Part shown: piece by piece, positions 24,300 through 34,259 of the stretch
Layout: the number at the start of each line of letters is the position of its first letter
Position numbering within the stretch: the stretch's first letter is position 1
Notes under the pieces: generated by a model
The model's database searches: none
Told to the model about the DNA's origin: nothing
Seen by the model: only the letters and a program-made list of their open reading frames with translations
Assembly (NCBI GenBank): GCA_964035575.1
Contig: OZ037835.1
Coordinates: 124,001 to 188,000, forward strand
DNA length: 64,000 bases
Reading direction: 5' to 3'
From: Rhynchopus sp. YZ270_cl-10
Taxonomy: Eukaryota; Euglenozoa; Diplonemea; Diplonemida; Diplonemidae
Made by a program: the position numbers and the translations under genes

Positions 24300-24910
24300 G
24301 GGTACATGCTTTCGAATCCAAATCTTACGGGTTTGGTGGAGTCCGTGTGAACGCAGAAACGTGACAGAGGAAAATCAGTGGAAAGCCGCCACCACGTCCT
24401 TTACAGGTGAGGAGAAAGAGGAGATGAAGGTAGAGTTCTGGGCTGTCTGCTCACTTCGGAAAATGACTTATCAACTCTTGAAAGGTGTCGGAGGAAGTTG
24501 ACTCTTGTGAAGGAGCAATCCACCGAAGCACTGAAGAATACAACGAAGTGGAGACGTCTAGCTGTGGGACACGGTGACGTACGATCCATTGCAAAAAAGC
24601 ACCGAAGCTGGTGGACCCGAACTTCCCTGAGGCGCACTAGTGGTCCCGAGAAGACATGCAGATGTTTTGTGGAGGTGTTTATATTGGGGGGTAACGCAAG
24701 ACAACAAACAGTTACAAGGGGATGTTTTGTTTTTGAAAGCTTTGTTGTACTAGTGTGCCACGTCACGTGGCTTTTGTGTGGCTCCAGTGCACGGTCCAGT
24801 TCGGATTCTGTTCACTCTGTAACCAGATGGATGTGGTTCGCCTCTGGGTGAAGAAAGTACTGCAAGCAGAGGGGTCTTTCTCCACAAGAGTTGTGACCAT
24901 GGTGTACGTT
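24300..24910. other. Intergenic with paralogous flank segment
   Basis: The block 24361-24560 (GAAAATCAGTGGAAAG, CTCTTGAAAGGTGTCGGAGG, GGAGCAATCCACCGAAGCAC) is repeated at about 34672-34870. No gene is supported in either place, although the shared piece reads open over 30-50 codons. Confidence 0.6.
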
Positions 24911-24916
24911 AGTGCC

Positions 24917-26116
24917 TCACATGCACACACATTGACACTTGAGGTTACTTTTGGGATCCGCCTGCCCATGCAAACGGCCATGTACACATTTTGACACAAC
25001 ACTGTTCGATCCGTTGACGTTGATGCTGCTTGTAGTATCTGCTTGTAGAATAATGCAACCTTTTAGGAAGCCTTTCCCAATGTGCTGCACACTCGTCCAT
25101 CCAGACATGTTAAGGGTGGTCAATGTGCTGCAGTCGGAGAGGAAGCACTTTTCAACATCCGTCACATTGCTCCACCCATGCAGGTCAAGTGTGCCCAACG
25201 CACTGCAGTTGAAGAGAAATCCCGCATCAACCCGCCTCACATTGTTCCACCCAGAAATATCTAGTGTGGTTAATGAGGTGCAGTTGGAGAGGAAGTGGCT
25301 CCCGATTAGCTTCACATTATTCCACCCATAAATATCCAGTGCGGTTAACGCCCTGCAGTTGCCGAGAAAGCCCGTCGCAACCCCCGTCACATTGTGCCAC
25401 CCAGAAATATCCAGTGTGGTCAATGAGGTGCAGTTGTGTAGGAAGTGGCTCCCGATTAGCTTCACATTGTTCCACCCAGAAATATACAGTGTGGTTAACG
25501 CACAGCAGTTGTCGAGAAAACCCGTCCCAACCCCGATCACATTGTGCCACCCAGACAAGTCAAGGGTTCGCAATGCGCTGCATGTGGAGAGGAAACAGTT
25601 CCCAACGTGCGTCACATTGTTCCACCCAGATAAATTAGCAGTGTGCAAAGAGGTGCAGTTGTGGAGGAAGTAGTCACCTACTGCAGTCACACCTGACACA
25701 CCACTGAGATCTAGTTCTTCGAACGTGACGCGTATCAAGAATCTAGAGCAGCCCTCTGATTCCAAGAAAGCAGAGGGGATCTCAGTAACAACTTCCGCCT
25801 GCAGAAACGAATGAACCAGCTTGGGATCTGTCAGACTTCTGAACCTCTCTCTTGTCAGTGTCTCACCCAAGTCACGAAGAGCTGCAATGGCGTCGTCCTT
25901 CTGCGACTTTGTCTTCTTCGTCACAACTGTGTCCCCAGCACTCAGCTGCGTGATGTGGTCTTCGGCCATCACCTTCCCTCCGAAGCTAATGTCAAAGACG
26001 TCTTCGCGCAACTCTGCTGCAGACGCCACCTTCCGCCGTATGTCCGCAGTTGTATCATCCACACCCACATCGACTGTGTACTTCTCTCCGTCAAAGCTCT
26101 CCACACATATTTCCAT
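24917..26116 (-). CDS. Ubiquitin-like plus leucine-rich-repeat protein
   Basis: 399 residues from the ATG at 26116. The frame stays open 41 codons further up, but paralogues start at the equivalent MEVVIK or MDVTIK, so I choose this one. Residues 1-68 look like a ubiquitin fold (MEICVESFDGEKYTVDVGVD, then FGGKVMAEDHITQLSAGDTV, where ubiquitin has FAGKQLEDGRTL). Residues 69-150 are a linker with one degenerate repeat. Residues 151-350 are eight in-register 25-residue repeats of the type LTTLDISGWNNV with FLxNC, the BspA-like LRR class. There is no signal peptide or membrane segment, so it is probably intracellular. The C-terminus is cysteine-bearing and unlike the paralogue at 35677. Function unknown; LRRs suggest protein binding and the UBL domain suggests a link to ubiquitin or proteasome systems. 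Confidence 0.88.
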   Translation of the reverse strand: MEICVESFDGEKYTVDVGVDDTTADIRRKVASAAELREDVFDISFGGKVMAEDHITQLSAGDTVVTKKTKSQKDDAIAALRDLGETLTRERFRSLTDPKLVHSFLQAEVVTEIPSAFLESEGCSRFLIRVTFEELDLSGVSGVTAVGDYFLHNCTSLHTANLSGWNNVTHVGNCFLSTCSALRTLDLSGWHNVIGVGTGFLDNCCALTTLYISGWNNVKLIGSHFLHNCTSLTTLDISGWHNVTGVATGFLGNCRALTALDIYGWNNVKLIGSHFLSNCTSLTTLDISGWNNVRRVDAGFLFNCSALGTLDLHGWSNVTDVEKCFLSDCSTLTTLNMSGWTSVQHIGKGFLKGCIILQADTTSSINVNGSNSVVSKCVHGRLHGQADPKSNLKCQCVCM

Positions 26117-26368
26117 GGTTTTGTGTCTCTCTGTTTCAAGTTTGGGAGGGGTAAGAAGAAAGGTGCTGGTTGCTGTGGCAGAGCGGGTAGTGGCAGATAT
26201 GAACAGATCGAGAATACGTGCAGAACGGGACGGAAGCAAGTAGAAGGCAGACCGCTGTTACCACTGATACGACAGAGATGTACGGCAAAGCGGATATCTG
26301 TGTGTGCAGAACCGTACGTCTGCATGCGCACTGAAGTGGGATGACACCTACGTCTTCTTATGGCGTGC

Positions 26369-26816
26369 TCAGAAGCCTGCTGTCGGTTGTTGTACGTACA
26401 TCCAAAATACTGTGGATGATACAAAAGGTGCATGCATGAAGCATTCACACTGAACAGTATGGGGAAAGGGGTGCGTCAAAAGGCTCCTCAACGAAGTGCA
26501 ACTGTTAGCAGGAAGCTCACCAAAGTGCGTAACATTGCGAAGTGGTGACAAGGTAATGTCGCCACTTCTGCAACCGCCAAGAAAATGCGTACCAATGCGA
26601 GTAACATTGCTGCGTGGTGATAAATCAACAACTGTGAGCTGCTGCACGAGGCAAGAAACCCGCAAACCCGACACCAATGCAGGAACATTGCGGAGGGGTG
26701 ATAAGTCTACTTCTGTCGCCACCTTCCGCCGCAAGTCCTCCGTTGTGTCATCCACACCTCCGACACACCTCGATCATATACGAGTTGTCTGCACAGTCCT
26801 TGATAACTACTTCCAT
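26369..26816 (-). pseudogene. Rearranged UBL-LRR fragment
   Basis: An ATG at 26816 gives MEVVIKDCADNSYMIEV, then an extra stretch (TGTCGGAG) breaks the frame. The original frame resumes as MDDTTEDLRRKVATEVDLSP and jumps straight into LRR-like text (LSPLRNVP, LSPRSNVTRIGTHFLGGC, LSPLRNVTHFG). The second half of the UBL domain and most repeats are missing. It uses the LSPLxNV repeat type of the gene at 35677, not the SGWNNV type of its neighbour at 24917. A recombined relic. Confidence 0.8.
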
Positions 26817-26819
26817 TTT

Positions 26820-27373
26820 GTCTTCTATTCTTTGTGTTGCTCTGTTGTGTGGTGGGGTTGTGGGAGTTGGGGCTGTGGTGGGTGAACATGGATAAAGAAC
26901 CTGGCGGAATCAGGTCAGAAGTTGTGAAATGGGAAAATGGGGAGAGGGTGACGTTTGCTGAACACATCTGCATATTATCACGAAAGAAAGTAAATTATCA
27001 GGTGCAAGAACAACAGCAACAACGATGTGCAATAATGAATAAGTGTCGTATACCTAATGAAAGAACAGAACAGAAAACACCAAACACAGTTGTGCTCTCA
27101 CGAACCACCCACAACTGCTTTCAACTCACATACAATACTTAGCGCAGGAAGGGGTTGGCTGAGACAGCAGCGCACCCTGAATACAGCCTGCTTCACAAAA
27201 AGAGGAGAGAAAAAAGGGTTGTTCAGAAGACCAACCCTTACGGAAAACCTGGCATAGAAAAGACCTGGAGGTGTAAAACCCGCCACGTCAGTCGCAACAG
27301 GGCTGACAGTCAACACATGTACATCTGCATCGCACAAACTCGCGCTTCGTGTCAAGAACAAAGCCAACGAACC
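26820..27373. other. Intergenic; duplicated 3' flank of the cyclase genes
   Basis: 26833-26895 is the UBL-LRR family's 5' flank. From about 26955 to 27290 the sequence matches 31187-31535 downstream of the second cyclase-like gene (TTTGCTGAACACATCTGCATATTAT and on). 26897-26955 matches 38022-38075. No separate gene is supported. Confidence 0.7.
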
Positions 27374-29968
27374 TCAGTACATACACACAGTGTAAGGAGA
27401 ATAAGCCTGCTCCTTCACATGCCCCACAAGCTTTTCATATTGCTGCCGTTGCTCTGCACCTATGCTGTCAAGCACGAAAGCAGCCTGGCCAAACTCCTGT
27501 GCGATGATGTGTGCAAAAGCCTCGTTCCACAGTGCATGAGGGTTGCTTTGTGCTAAGGCTTCCAGCTGGTACATCCACTCCTCGTTTTTCATGTTGACCA
27601 ACCCTTTCACTGCGTACACAACCTGTGCCTTGTCACTCAGCTTCTCGTACAGAACAGCACCTTCACAACGCAGCACCACCTGTCCTTCCACCGCACGTGA
27701 TGTGTTCTGGTCAATGACACCAGGCAGGTCGTTCATTCTGTTCCAACGCTCAAGCACAACCACCCATGACATGGACTGCGAAAGAATTGACACCTTCTTC
27801 ATCCCGTTGCAGCCCATGTTCCCGACACGTGCCTCGCCTGTCGTGCACCCGTACGAGATCTTGTGCGCATCACCAAGTGCCTTTGCTGCATTGTGCGCAG
27901 CCTGCACACAAGAAACACGGTGCGACGCGCTCGGAACAAAGGCGTTGAAGGTGGCAAGCATCTTGTCGCCAGCAAACGTGTCGCACACACCCCTCTGGTG
28001 CTGCACTGCTGCCAGGATCCTCTCAATCACACCACCGTGTGCGGAGAGCACCTCTGCGTCCTTGTGCTTCTGGATGAAGGCGTGCCACGACACGACGTTC
28101 ATGTGTGCCAGCGACACCTTCTTCCTCTTCATCCCGTCCACACGCAGCAGTGCCTTCTGGTTCTGCATCACAGCCTCGGAGGGCGTTTCATCTGAATGCG
28201 AAAACGTACCTGAATTGGATGTCTCCTCCTGAATGGTGTCTGTGTCACACACCTCCTGCTCACTGTCGTTGACAAGCACACTCCGCGGCATGTAGTTCCG
28301 GTACTCCACCAGGTTCGCCACCATGGTAACAAAGCTGCGCTGCATCATCCCCACTTCACTCAGCTGCGACACTGCACGGCCCGTGTCCACAGCCTCCAGG
28401 TCCATCACAGCCACACTTGCCATCTCACTCCCAAGCTTCAGCAGAGGGGACGTGATGTAGCGTGTGAACACAACAGCGATGGCCAGGAGTGCCGTGATCG
28501 CAACGACCGTGACAACCACCATCACAATCACCGCATCCTCCTTCTGTGCGTCTGCAGAGGACAGATCTGATGCCACCTTCGCACGGATTGCATTCGTCGA
28601 CGCATCAATCGTATCCATCACAGACGCCCGAGGCACAAGAAGGGTTGAATACCACAGGATCGTTCTGTGTTCAATTCTCGACGTGATTGTCCAGTACTCC
28701 GTGCCGTTCGAGTCCTTCCACTTCAGGAAGGAGTCCTCTGTCTTCTCCACAAGGTCTCTGTAGTTCTGTGGGTGTGTGAACACAAACCGTCCGTGCTCTG
28801 CAATTACTGAGGGGATGTGCGACGTGGCGTCTTCCATCGAGTGGTTCGTTATGTTGAAGCTAATCGCCATGTCAAGCATGCCCAGTGGGGTTAACGTGGG
28901 CACCGTCCGAAACAGCCGTCCTCTGTTGTACGCCACAACTGTCCCCACTGAGCCCGATGCACGGTCCTCCTCCACCAGGTACAGCGAAGTGTCCGTCGGG
29001 AGCAGCTGTGCACGCACTGCGTCGGTCACCCCGTCCGCAGTCACCGTGGCGCTGACGCAACCCACACGCTTGCCCTGCTTGGGGTACATCGTGTACATAT
29101 CTGGGTGGGTGTAGGTGTAGCTCAGATCCCATATCATCATGTCCCACTGGAGTTGCATCTGTGTGTAGACAAGCGTGTCTGCAGGGTACAGGGGTGGCTC
29201 GTCGGCACCCAGGTAGTACATCTGTCTCCCACGCTGGGAAACTTCCGGGTCGCCCGGAAGCGGTTCACTTGCCGCTAGGGGGTATACACACATCCCATGT
29301 ACCTCACCTTTGCTGTAGTCAGGACTCACAATGCATGGCTCAGAGCTGTACTTGACGTTTCCCATCGGGTCGACTTCCGTGAAGAGCGCCCAGTCACCCA
29401 GTCCATGCGACATCGTTATGTGGTCACGTGTCTCGAACATCGCGAAGATTGTGGTGCCATTCCCCACAGTTTGATTGGCTAAAAACGAGAACTGCGAGCC
29501 CCACCCTGCAAACCCGTCACCCCTCTTCCACGGAACAGGATGTGCCGCACACCACGGGTACGCTTCGTGAGTCATCTGGAAAACCCCAGACGCCAACCCA
29601 GGCACAAAAGCAGACAAGACTGCAGGACGCATTACTGAACCAAAGTCGGGGCTTGTGCTGACGTTTGGGTGGTGTGCCTTCGCCAGGGTGGCCAGCGACA
29701 CCACGAGCTGCTCAGGCACCTTCAGGTACTCCTTCACCGCCGTGTCCACGTTGCCAAGAACGGAGCGCAGGTAGCGTGCCGAGACTGTTTCGATGTCTGT
29801 CGTGCCACTGTCGAGACACATCCCAAAGCCCTCGTCACCTGTGTCACGTGCCTTCTCCAGAAGGTCATCCCATGTTGACAGAGTAAAGCCACCGATGATC
29901 GCACCTGTCGACAGAATCAGCACCACACACAACAGCACTGTCAGCGACTGGATGCCGCATGACACCAT
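27374..29968 (-). CDS. Two-TM receptor with class III nucleotidyl cyclase-like domain (copy 1)
   Basis: 864 residues, intronless. Residues 8-28 are a signal anchor, 29-477 a large ectodomain (probably Cache-like; inference), 478-501 a second membrane helix, 502-565 a HAMP-like or helical linker ending EYRNYMP, about 614-790 the cyclase-type domain, then a helical tail. Domain landmarks are TFAGDKMLATFNAF (second metal Asp, D668, kept) and TGEARVGNMG. By eye the first metal Asp is replaced by Asn624 (SLAHMNVVSW), and the transition-state Asn and Arg (VNxASR in active enzymes) by Ser734 and Val738, so cyclase activity is doubtful. The start is supported because homology with the tandem copy keeps frame only from this Met; a one-base difference lies just upstream. 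Its neighbour at 31536 is a near-identical tandem paralogue on the same strand. Confidence 0.85.
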   Translation of the reverse strand: MVSCGIQSLTVLLCVVLILSTGAIIGGFTLSTWDDLLEKARDTGDEGFGMCLDSGTTDIETVSARYLRSVLGNVDTAVKEYLKVPEQLVVSLATLAKAHHPNVSTSPDFGSVMRPAVLSAFVPGLASGVFQMTHEAYPWCAAHPVPWKRGDGFAGWGSQFSFLANQTVGNGTTIFAMFETRDHITMSHGLGDWALFTEVDPMGNVKYSSEPCIVSPDYSKGEVHGMCVYPLAASEPLPGDPEVSQRGRQMYYLGADEPPLYPADTLVYTQMQLQWDMMIWDLSYTYTHPDMYTMYPKQGKRVGCVSATVTADGVTDAVRAQLLPTDTSLYLVEEDRASGSVGTVVAYNRGRLFRTVPTLTPLGMLDMAISFNITNHSMEDATSHIPSVIAEHGRFVFTHPQNYRDLVEKTEDSFLKWKDSNGTEYWTITSRIEHRTILWYSTLLVPRASVMDTIDASTNAIRAKVASDLSSADAQKEDAVIVMVVVTVVAITALLAIAVVFTRYITSPLLKLGSEMASVAVMDLEAVDTGRAVSQLSEVGMMQRSFVTMVANLVEYRNYMPRSVLVNDSEQEVCDTDTIQEETSNSGTFSHSDETPSEAVMQNQKALLRVDGMKRKKVSLAHMNVVSWHAFIQKHKDAEVLSAHGGVIERILAAVQHQRGVCDTFAGDKMLATFNAFVPSASHRVSCVQAAHNAAKALGDAHKISYGCTTGEARVGNMGCNGMKKVSILSQSMSWVVVLERWNRMNDLPGVIDQNTSRAVEGQVVLRCEGAVLYEKLSDKAQVVYAVKGLVNMKNEEWMYQLEALAQSNPHALWNEAFAHIIAQEFGQAAFVLDSIGAEQRQQYEKLVGHVKEQAYSPYTVCMY

Positions 29969-29999
29969 TGTGCAGAGGGGAAGAGTGTCCGTCTGGGGA

Positions 30000-30105
30000 T
30001 GTGTGGTGTGGTTGATATGAGTTCCCGAAGGTAATTCGTGTTAATCAAATCAAGGCCGCACTTACAAGTGTTGCCACAAACTACGCCCCCTGCCTACTGA
30101 CATGG
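30000..30105 (-). promoter_or_regulatory. 5' flank shared by the two cyclase-like genes
   Basis: 30000-30104 matches 34160-34258 up to CCCTGCCTACTG, then the two diverge. The conserved part presumably holds the 5' UTR and promoter or splice acceptor. No known box was identified. Confidence 0.45.
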
Positions 30106-31106
30106 CCCTTAACAATTATATTTTTGCTTTTCTTGTGTTCCTGAATTAAAAAGGGTGATTTTGTTTTTGATTTTGAAAATGCCCAAGTCAAACTTTGCTT
30201 ATTTTTTTTTAAAATGTTGCCAGGTGACATTAATTCTGGGACACACTGTATGAGCCCGGTCACTTATACGTGGGGCCATTTTTGGCCAAAATTTTCTCAA
30301 AATCGGTGAGGAAATCAACGGATAAAGAGGAGGAGGACTCCGGCAAGAAGGGGTGTGTTCTGGAAGGGCCGAGAATCCGGAAGTTGTTGATGAAGGTTAC
30401 GGGGAAACGTATCCCCATGAACATCCCGAACACCAGCGCCGCCATGGCCACGCTTTTTGGGCAGAAGCAGAAGAACAACAAACCGAATAAGCTCGACAAA
30501 GTGGACGCGAGACACGTGAACGACCCTGAGCACGAGAAACCGAATGTGTACGCCTTCACTAAGCGCCAGGACGGAAAATGTAAGACGAGCTACGTTGGCA
30601 TCGCACTCCGCGACACTGTGATCAGGGCTCGGGAGAATAAGAAGGAACGCCCGCAACAGTGTGCGTCAGATCATGATGCAGGGATTGCTGCCCAAGTACA
30701 GGCAGTGCAGCATGCTGAGCATCTACGAAGAGCTTGGCAATGGAGCTGACGACAGTGACGAGGAGGAGGAGGAGGAGGGGGTCCGGAAAGATAAAAAGAC
30801 CAGTCTTAATTCTTTGCTCAAAGTCAAACAAGTATGTGTTGAAGAGAAAAAGCCCCCCCCCCCCATAACCAAAAACAAACCCGATGTGAAGTAAAACGTA
30901 CGGGGGAGGAGAAACACGCCGACTAGGGAATCAAAAAAATTGAAAATCCTGATGACGGAGGTGTTGTGTATTCCCGGTCCCCTTCCAACCTTACCGTAGT
31001 AAGTGGTAGAAAATATCAAAAAGTGAGAGGAATCGTCGCTATTATTTGTATGTCTTTATATCCGAACCCCCCAATCCGCAGCAAAGCTGCTCAAACAAGT
31101 TTGATT
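30105..31106 (+). other. 1.0-kb segment between the cyclase genes with a decayed coding region
   Basis: Relative to the flanks of the second gene (34258 onward) this block is extra DNA. On the plus strand about 30330-30640 is open and protein-like (KEEEDSGKKGCVLEGPRIRK, DPEHEKPNVYAFTKRQDGK, TSYVGIALRDTVIRAREN). Near 30650 the sense switches frame and continues RQIMMQGLLPKYRQCSMLSI, then an acidic run and a Lys/Pro-rich end at 30892. So one frameshift splits a product of roughly 190 residues. I recognise no family. 30249-30310 is a piece of the dispersed repeat seen at 2627. CTGGGACACACTGTA at about 30235 resembles a Tc1/mariner end, but no partner was found. Confidence 0.45.
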
Positions 31107-31535
31107 GTCATATATTGCCAAGTCTGTGTTTATGGTGGGTCCCAACATGACCAGCTGGAGACCACTAAGAATCTGATGAGTGACTTTTGCTGAACACATC
31201 TGCATATTATGATAAAAGAAGGTAAATGATCAGGTGCAAGAACAACAGCAACAACGATGTCCAATAATGAATAAGTGTCGTATACCTAATGAAAGAACAG
31301 AACAGAAAACACCAAACACAGTTGTGCTCTCACGAACCACCCACAACTGCTTTCAACTCACATACAATACTTAGCGCAGGAAGGGGTTGGCTGAGACAGC
31401 AGCGCACCCTGAATACAGCCTGCTTCACAAAAAGAGGAGAGGAAAAAGGGTTGTTCAGAAGACCAACCCTTACGGAAAACCTGGCATAGAAAAGACCTGG
31501 AGGTGTAAAACCCGCCACGTCAGTCGCAACAGGCC

Positions 31536-34127
31536 TCAGTACATACACACAGTGTAAGGAGCATAAGCCTGCTCCTTCACATGCCACATAAGCTTTTCAT
31601 ATTGCTGCCGTTGCTCTGCACCTATGCTGTCAAGCACGAAAGCAGCCTGGCCAAACTCCTGTGCGATGATGTGTGCAAAAGCCTCGTTCCACAGTGCATG
31701 AGGGTTGCTTTGTGCTAAGGCTTCCAGCTGGTACATCCACTCCTCGTTTTTCATGTTGACCAACCCTTTCACTGCGTACACAACCTGTGCCTTGTCACTC
31801 AGCTTCTCGTACAGCACAGCACCTTCACAACGCAGCACCACCTGTCCTTCCACCGCACGTGATGTGTTCTGGTCAATGACACCAGGCAGGTCGTTCATTC
31901 TGTTCCAACGCTCAAGCACAACCACCCATGACATGGACTGCGAAAGAATCGACACCTTCTTCATCCCGTTGCAACCCATGTTCCCGACACGTGCCTCGCC
32001 TGTCGTGCACCCGTACGAGATCTTGTGCACATCACCAAGTGCCTTTGCTGCATTGTGCGCAGCCTGCACACAAGAAACACGGTGCGACGCGCTCGGAACA
32101 AAGGCGTTGAAGGTCGCAAGCATCTTGTCCCCTGCAAACGTGTCGCATACACCCTTGTTGTGCTGCACTGCTGCCAGGATCCTCTCCATCACACCACCGT
32201 GTGCGGAGAGCACCTCTGCGTCCTTGTGCTTCTGGATGAAGGCGTGCCATGACACGATGTTCATGTGTGCCAGCGACACCTTCTTCCTCTTCATCCCGTC
32301 CACACGCAGCAGTGCCTTCTGGTTCTGCATCACAGCCTCGGAGGGCGTTTCATCTGAATGCGAAAACGTACCTGAATTGGATGTCTCCTCCTGAATGGTG
32401 TCTGTGTCACACACCTCCTGCTCACTGTCGTTGACAAGCACACTCTGCGGCATGTAGTTCCGGTACTCCACCAGGTTCGCCACCATGGTAACAAAGCTGC
32501 GCTGCATCATCCCCACTTCACTCAGCTGCGACACTGCACGGCCCGTGTCCACAGCCTCCAGGTCCATCACAGCCACACTTGCCATCTCACTCCCAAGCTT
32601 CAGCAGAGGGGACGTGATGTAGCGTGTGAACACAACAGCGATGGCCAGGAGTGCCGTGATCGCAACGACCGTGACAACCACCATCACAATCACCGCATCC
32701 TCCTTCTGTGCGTCTGCAGAGGACAGATCTGATGCCACCTTCGCACGGATTGCATTCGTCGACGCATCAATCGTATCCATCACAGACGCCCGAGGCACAA
32801 GAAGGGTTGAATACCACAGGATCGTTCTGTGTTCAATTCTCGACGTGATTGTCCAGTACTCCGTGCCGTTCGAGTCCTTCCACTTCAGGAAGGAGTCCTC
32901 TGTCTTCTCCACAAGGTCTCTGTAGTTCTGTGGGTGTGTGAACACAAACCGTCCGTGCTCTGCAATTACTGAGGGGATGTGCGACGTGGCGTCTTCCATC
33001 GAGTGGTTCGTTATGTTGAAGCTAATCGCCATGTCAATGAGGCCCACATCGGTTAGCGTGGGCACCGTCCAAAGCAGCCGTCCTCTGTTGTACGCCACAA
33101 CTGTCCCCACTGAGCCCGATGCACGGTCCTCCTCCACCAGGTACAGCGAAGTGTCCGTCGGGAGCAGCTGTGCACGCACTGCGTCGGTCACCCCGTCCGC
33201 AGTCACCGTGGCGCTGACGCAACCCACACGCTTGCCCTGCTTGGGGTGCATCGTGTACATATCTGGGTGGGTGTAGGTGTAGCTCAGTTCCCAAAACATG
33301 ACTTCAAACTGGAGTTGCATCCGTGCGTAGACAAGCGTGTCTGCAGGGTTCAGGGGTGGCTCGTCGGCACTCAGGTAGTACATCTGTCTCCCACGCTGGG
33401 CAACTATCGGGTCGTCCGGCCCCGATTCAGTCAACGATTGGGGGAATATGCACATCCCATGTACCTCACCTTTGCTGTAGTCAGGGCTCAGGTTGCATGG
33501 CTCAGAGCTGTACTTGACGTTTCCCAACGAGTCGACTTCCGTGAAGAGCGCCCAGTCACCCAGTCCATGCGACATCGTTATGTGGTCACGTGTCTCGGAC
33601 ACCGTAAAGATTGTGCCATTACCCACATATTGATTAGAAAAAAACGAGAACTGCGAGCCCCACCCTGCAAACCCGTCACCCCTCTTCCACGGAACAGGAT
33701 GTGCCGCACACCACGGGTACGCTTCGTGAGTCATCTGGAAAACCCCAGACGCCAACCCAGGCACAAAAGCAGACAAGACTGCAGGACGCATTACTGAACC
33801 AAAGTCGGGGCTTGTGCTGACGTTTGGGTGGTGTGCCTTCGCCAGGGTGGCCAGCGACACCACGAGCTGCTCAGGCACCTTCAGGTACTCCTTCACCGCC
33901 GTGTCCACGTTGCCAAGAACGGAGCGCAGGTAGCGTGCCGAGACTGTTTCGATATCTGTCGTGCCACTGTCGAGACACATCCCAAAGCCCTCGTCACCTG
34001 TGTCACGTGCCTTCTCCAGAAGGTCATCCCATGTTGACAGAGTAAAGCCACCGATGATCGCACCTGTCGACAGAATCAGCACCACACACAACAGCACTGT
34101 CAGCGACTGGATGCCGCATGACACCAT
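31536..34127 (-). CDS. Two-TM receptor with class III nucleotidyl cyclase-like domain (copy 2)
   Basis: 863 residues from the ATG at 34127; the frame is open 27 codons further up but that part is not conserved in copy 1. Architecture as in 27374-29968. Residues 1-160 are identical to copy 1 and the cytosolic half differs at about ten positions. About 32 differences cluster in residues 161-297 (for example PQSLTESGPDDPIVA here against PLAASEPLPGDPEVS) and six more near 353-365. The same catalytic positions look substituted. Likely a membrane receptor whose ligand-binding region has diverged while the signalling part has been kept or homogenised by gene conversion. Confidence 0.85.
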   Translation of the reverse strand: MVSCGIQSLTVLLCVVLILSTGAIIGGFTLSTWDDLLEKARDTGDEGFGMCLDSGTTDIETVSARYLRSVLGNVDTAVKEYLKVPEQLVVSLATLAKAHHPNVSTSPDFGSVMRPAVLSAFVPGLASGVFQMTHEAYPWCAAHPVPWKRGDGFAGWGSQFSFFSNQYVGNGTIFTVSETRDHITMSHGLGDWALFTEVDSLGNVKYSSEPCNLSPDYSKGEVHGMCIFPQSLTESGPDDPIVAQRGRQMYYLSADEPPLNPADTLVYARMQLQFEVMFWELSYTYTHPDMYTMHPKQGKRVGCVSATVTADGVTDAVRAQLLPTDTSLYLVEEDRASGSVGTVVAYNRGRLLWTVPTLTDVGLIDMAISFNITNHSMEDATSHIPSVIAEHGRFVFTHPQNYRDLVEKTEDSFLKWKDSNGTEYWTITSRIEHRTILWYSTLLVPRASVMDTIDASTNAIRAKVASDLSSADAQKEDAVIVMVVVTVVAITALLAIAVVFTRYITSPLLKLGSEMASVAVMDLEAVDTGRAVSQLSEVGMMQRSFVTMVANLVEYRNYMPQSVLVNDSEQEVCDTDTIQEETSNSGTFSHSDETPSEAVMQNQKALLRVDGMKRKKVSLAHMNIVSWHAFIQKHKDAEVLSAHGGVMERILAAVQHNKGVCDTFAGDKMLATFNAFVPSASHRVSCVQAAHNAAKALGDVHKISYGCTTGEARVGNMGCNGMKKVSILSQSMSWVVVLERWNRMNDLPGVIDQNTSRAVEGQVVLRCEGAVLYEKLSDKAQVVYAVKGLVNMKNEEWMYQLEALAQSNPHALWNEAFAHIIAQEFGQAAFVLDSIGAEQRQQYEKLMWHVKEQAYAPYTVCMY

Positions 34128-34259
34128 TGTGCAGAGGGGAAGAGTGCCTGTCTGGGGATGTGTGGTGTGGTTGATATGAGTTTCCCGAAGGTAATTCGTG
34201 TTAATCAAATCAAGGCCGCACTTACAAGTGTTGCCACAAACTACGCCCCCTGCCTACTG

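Noticed and set aside
30209-30252. Tc1/mariner-like end (CTGGGACACACTGTA)
   Set aside because: Only one end is visible, with no partner TIR, TA duplication or transposase nearby.
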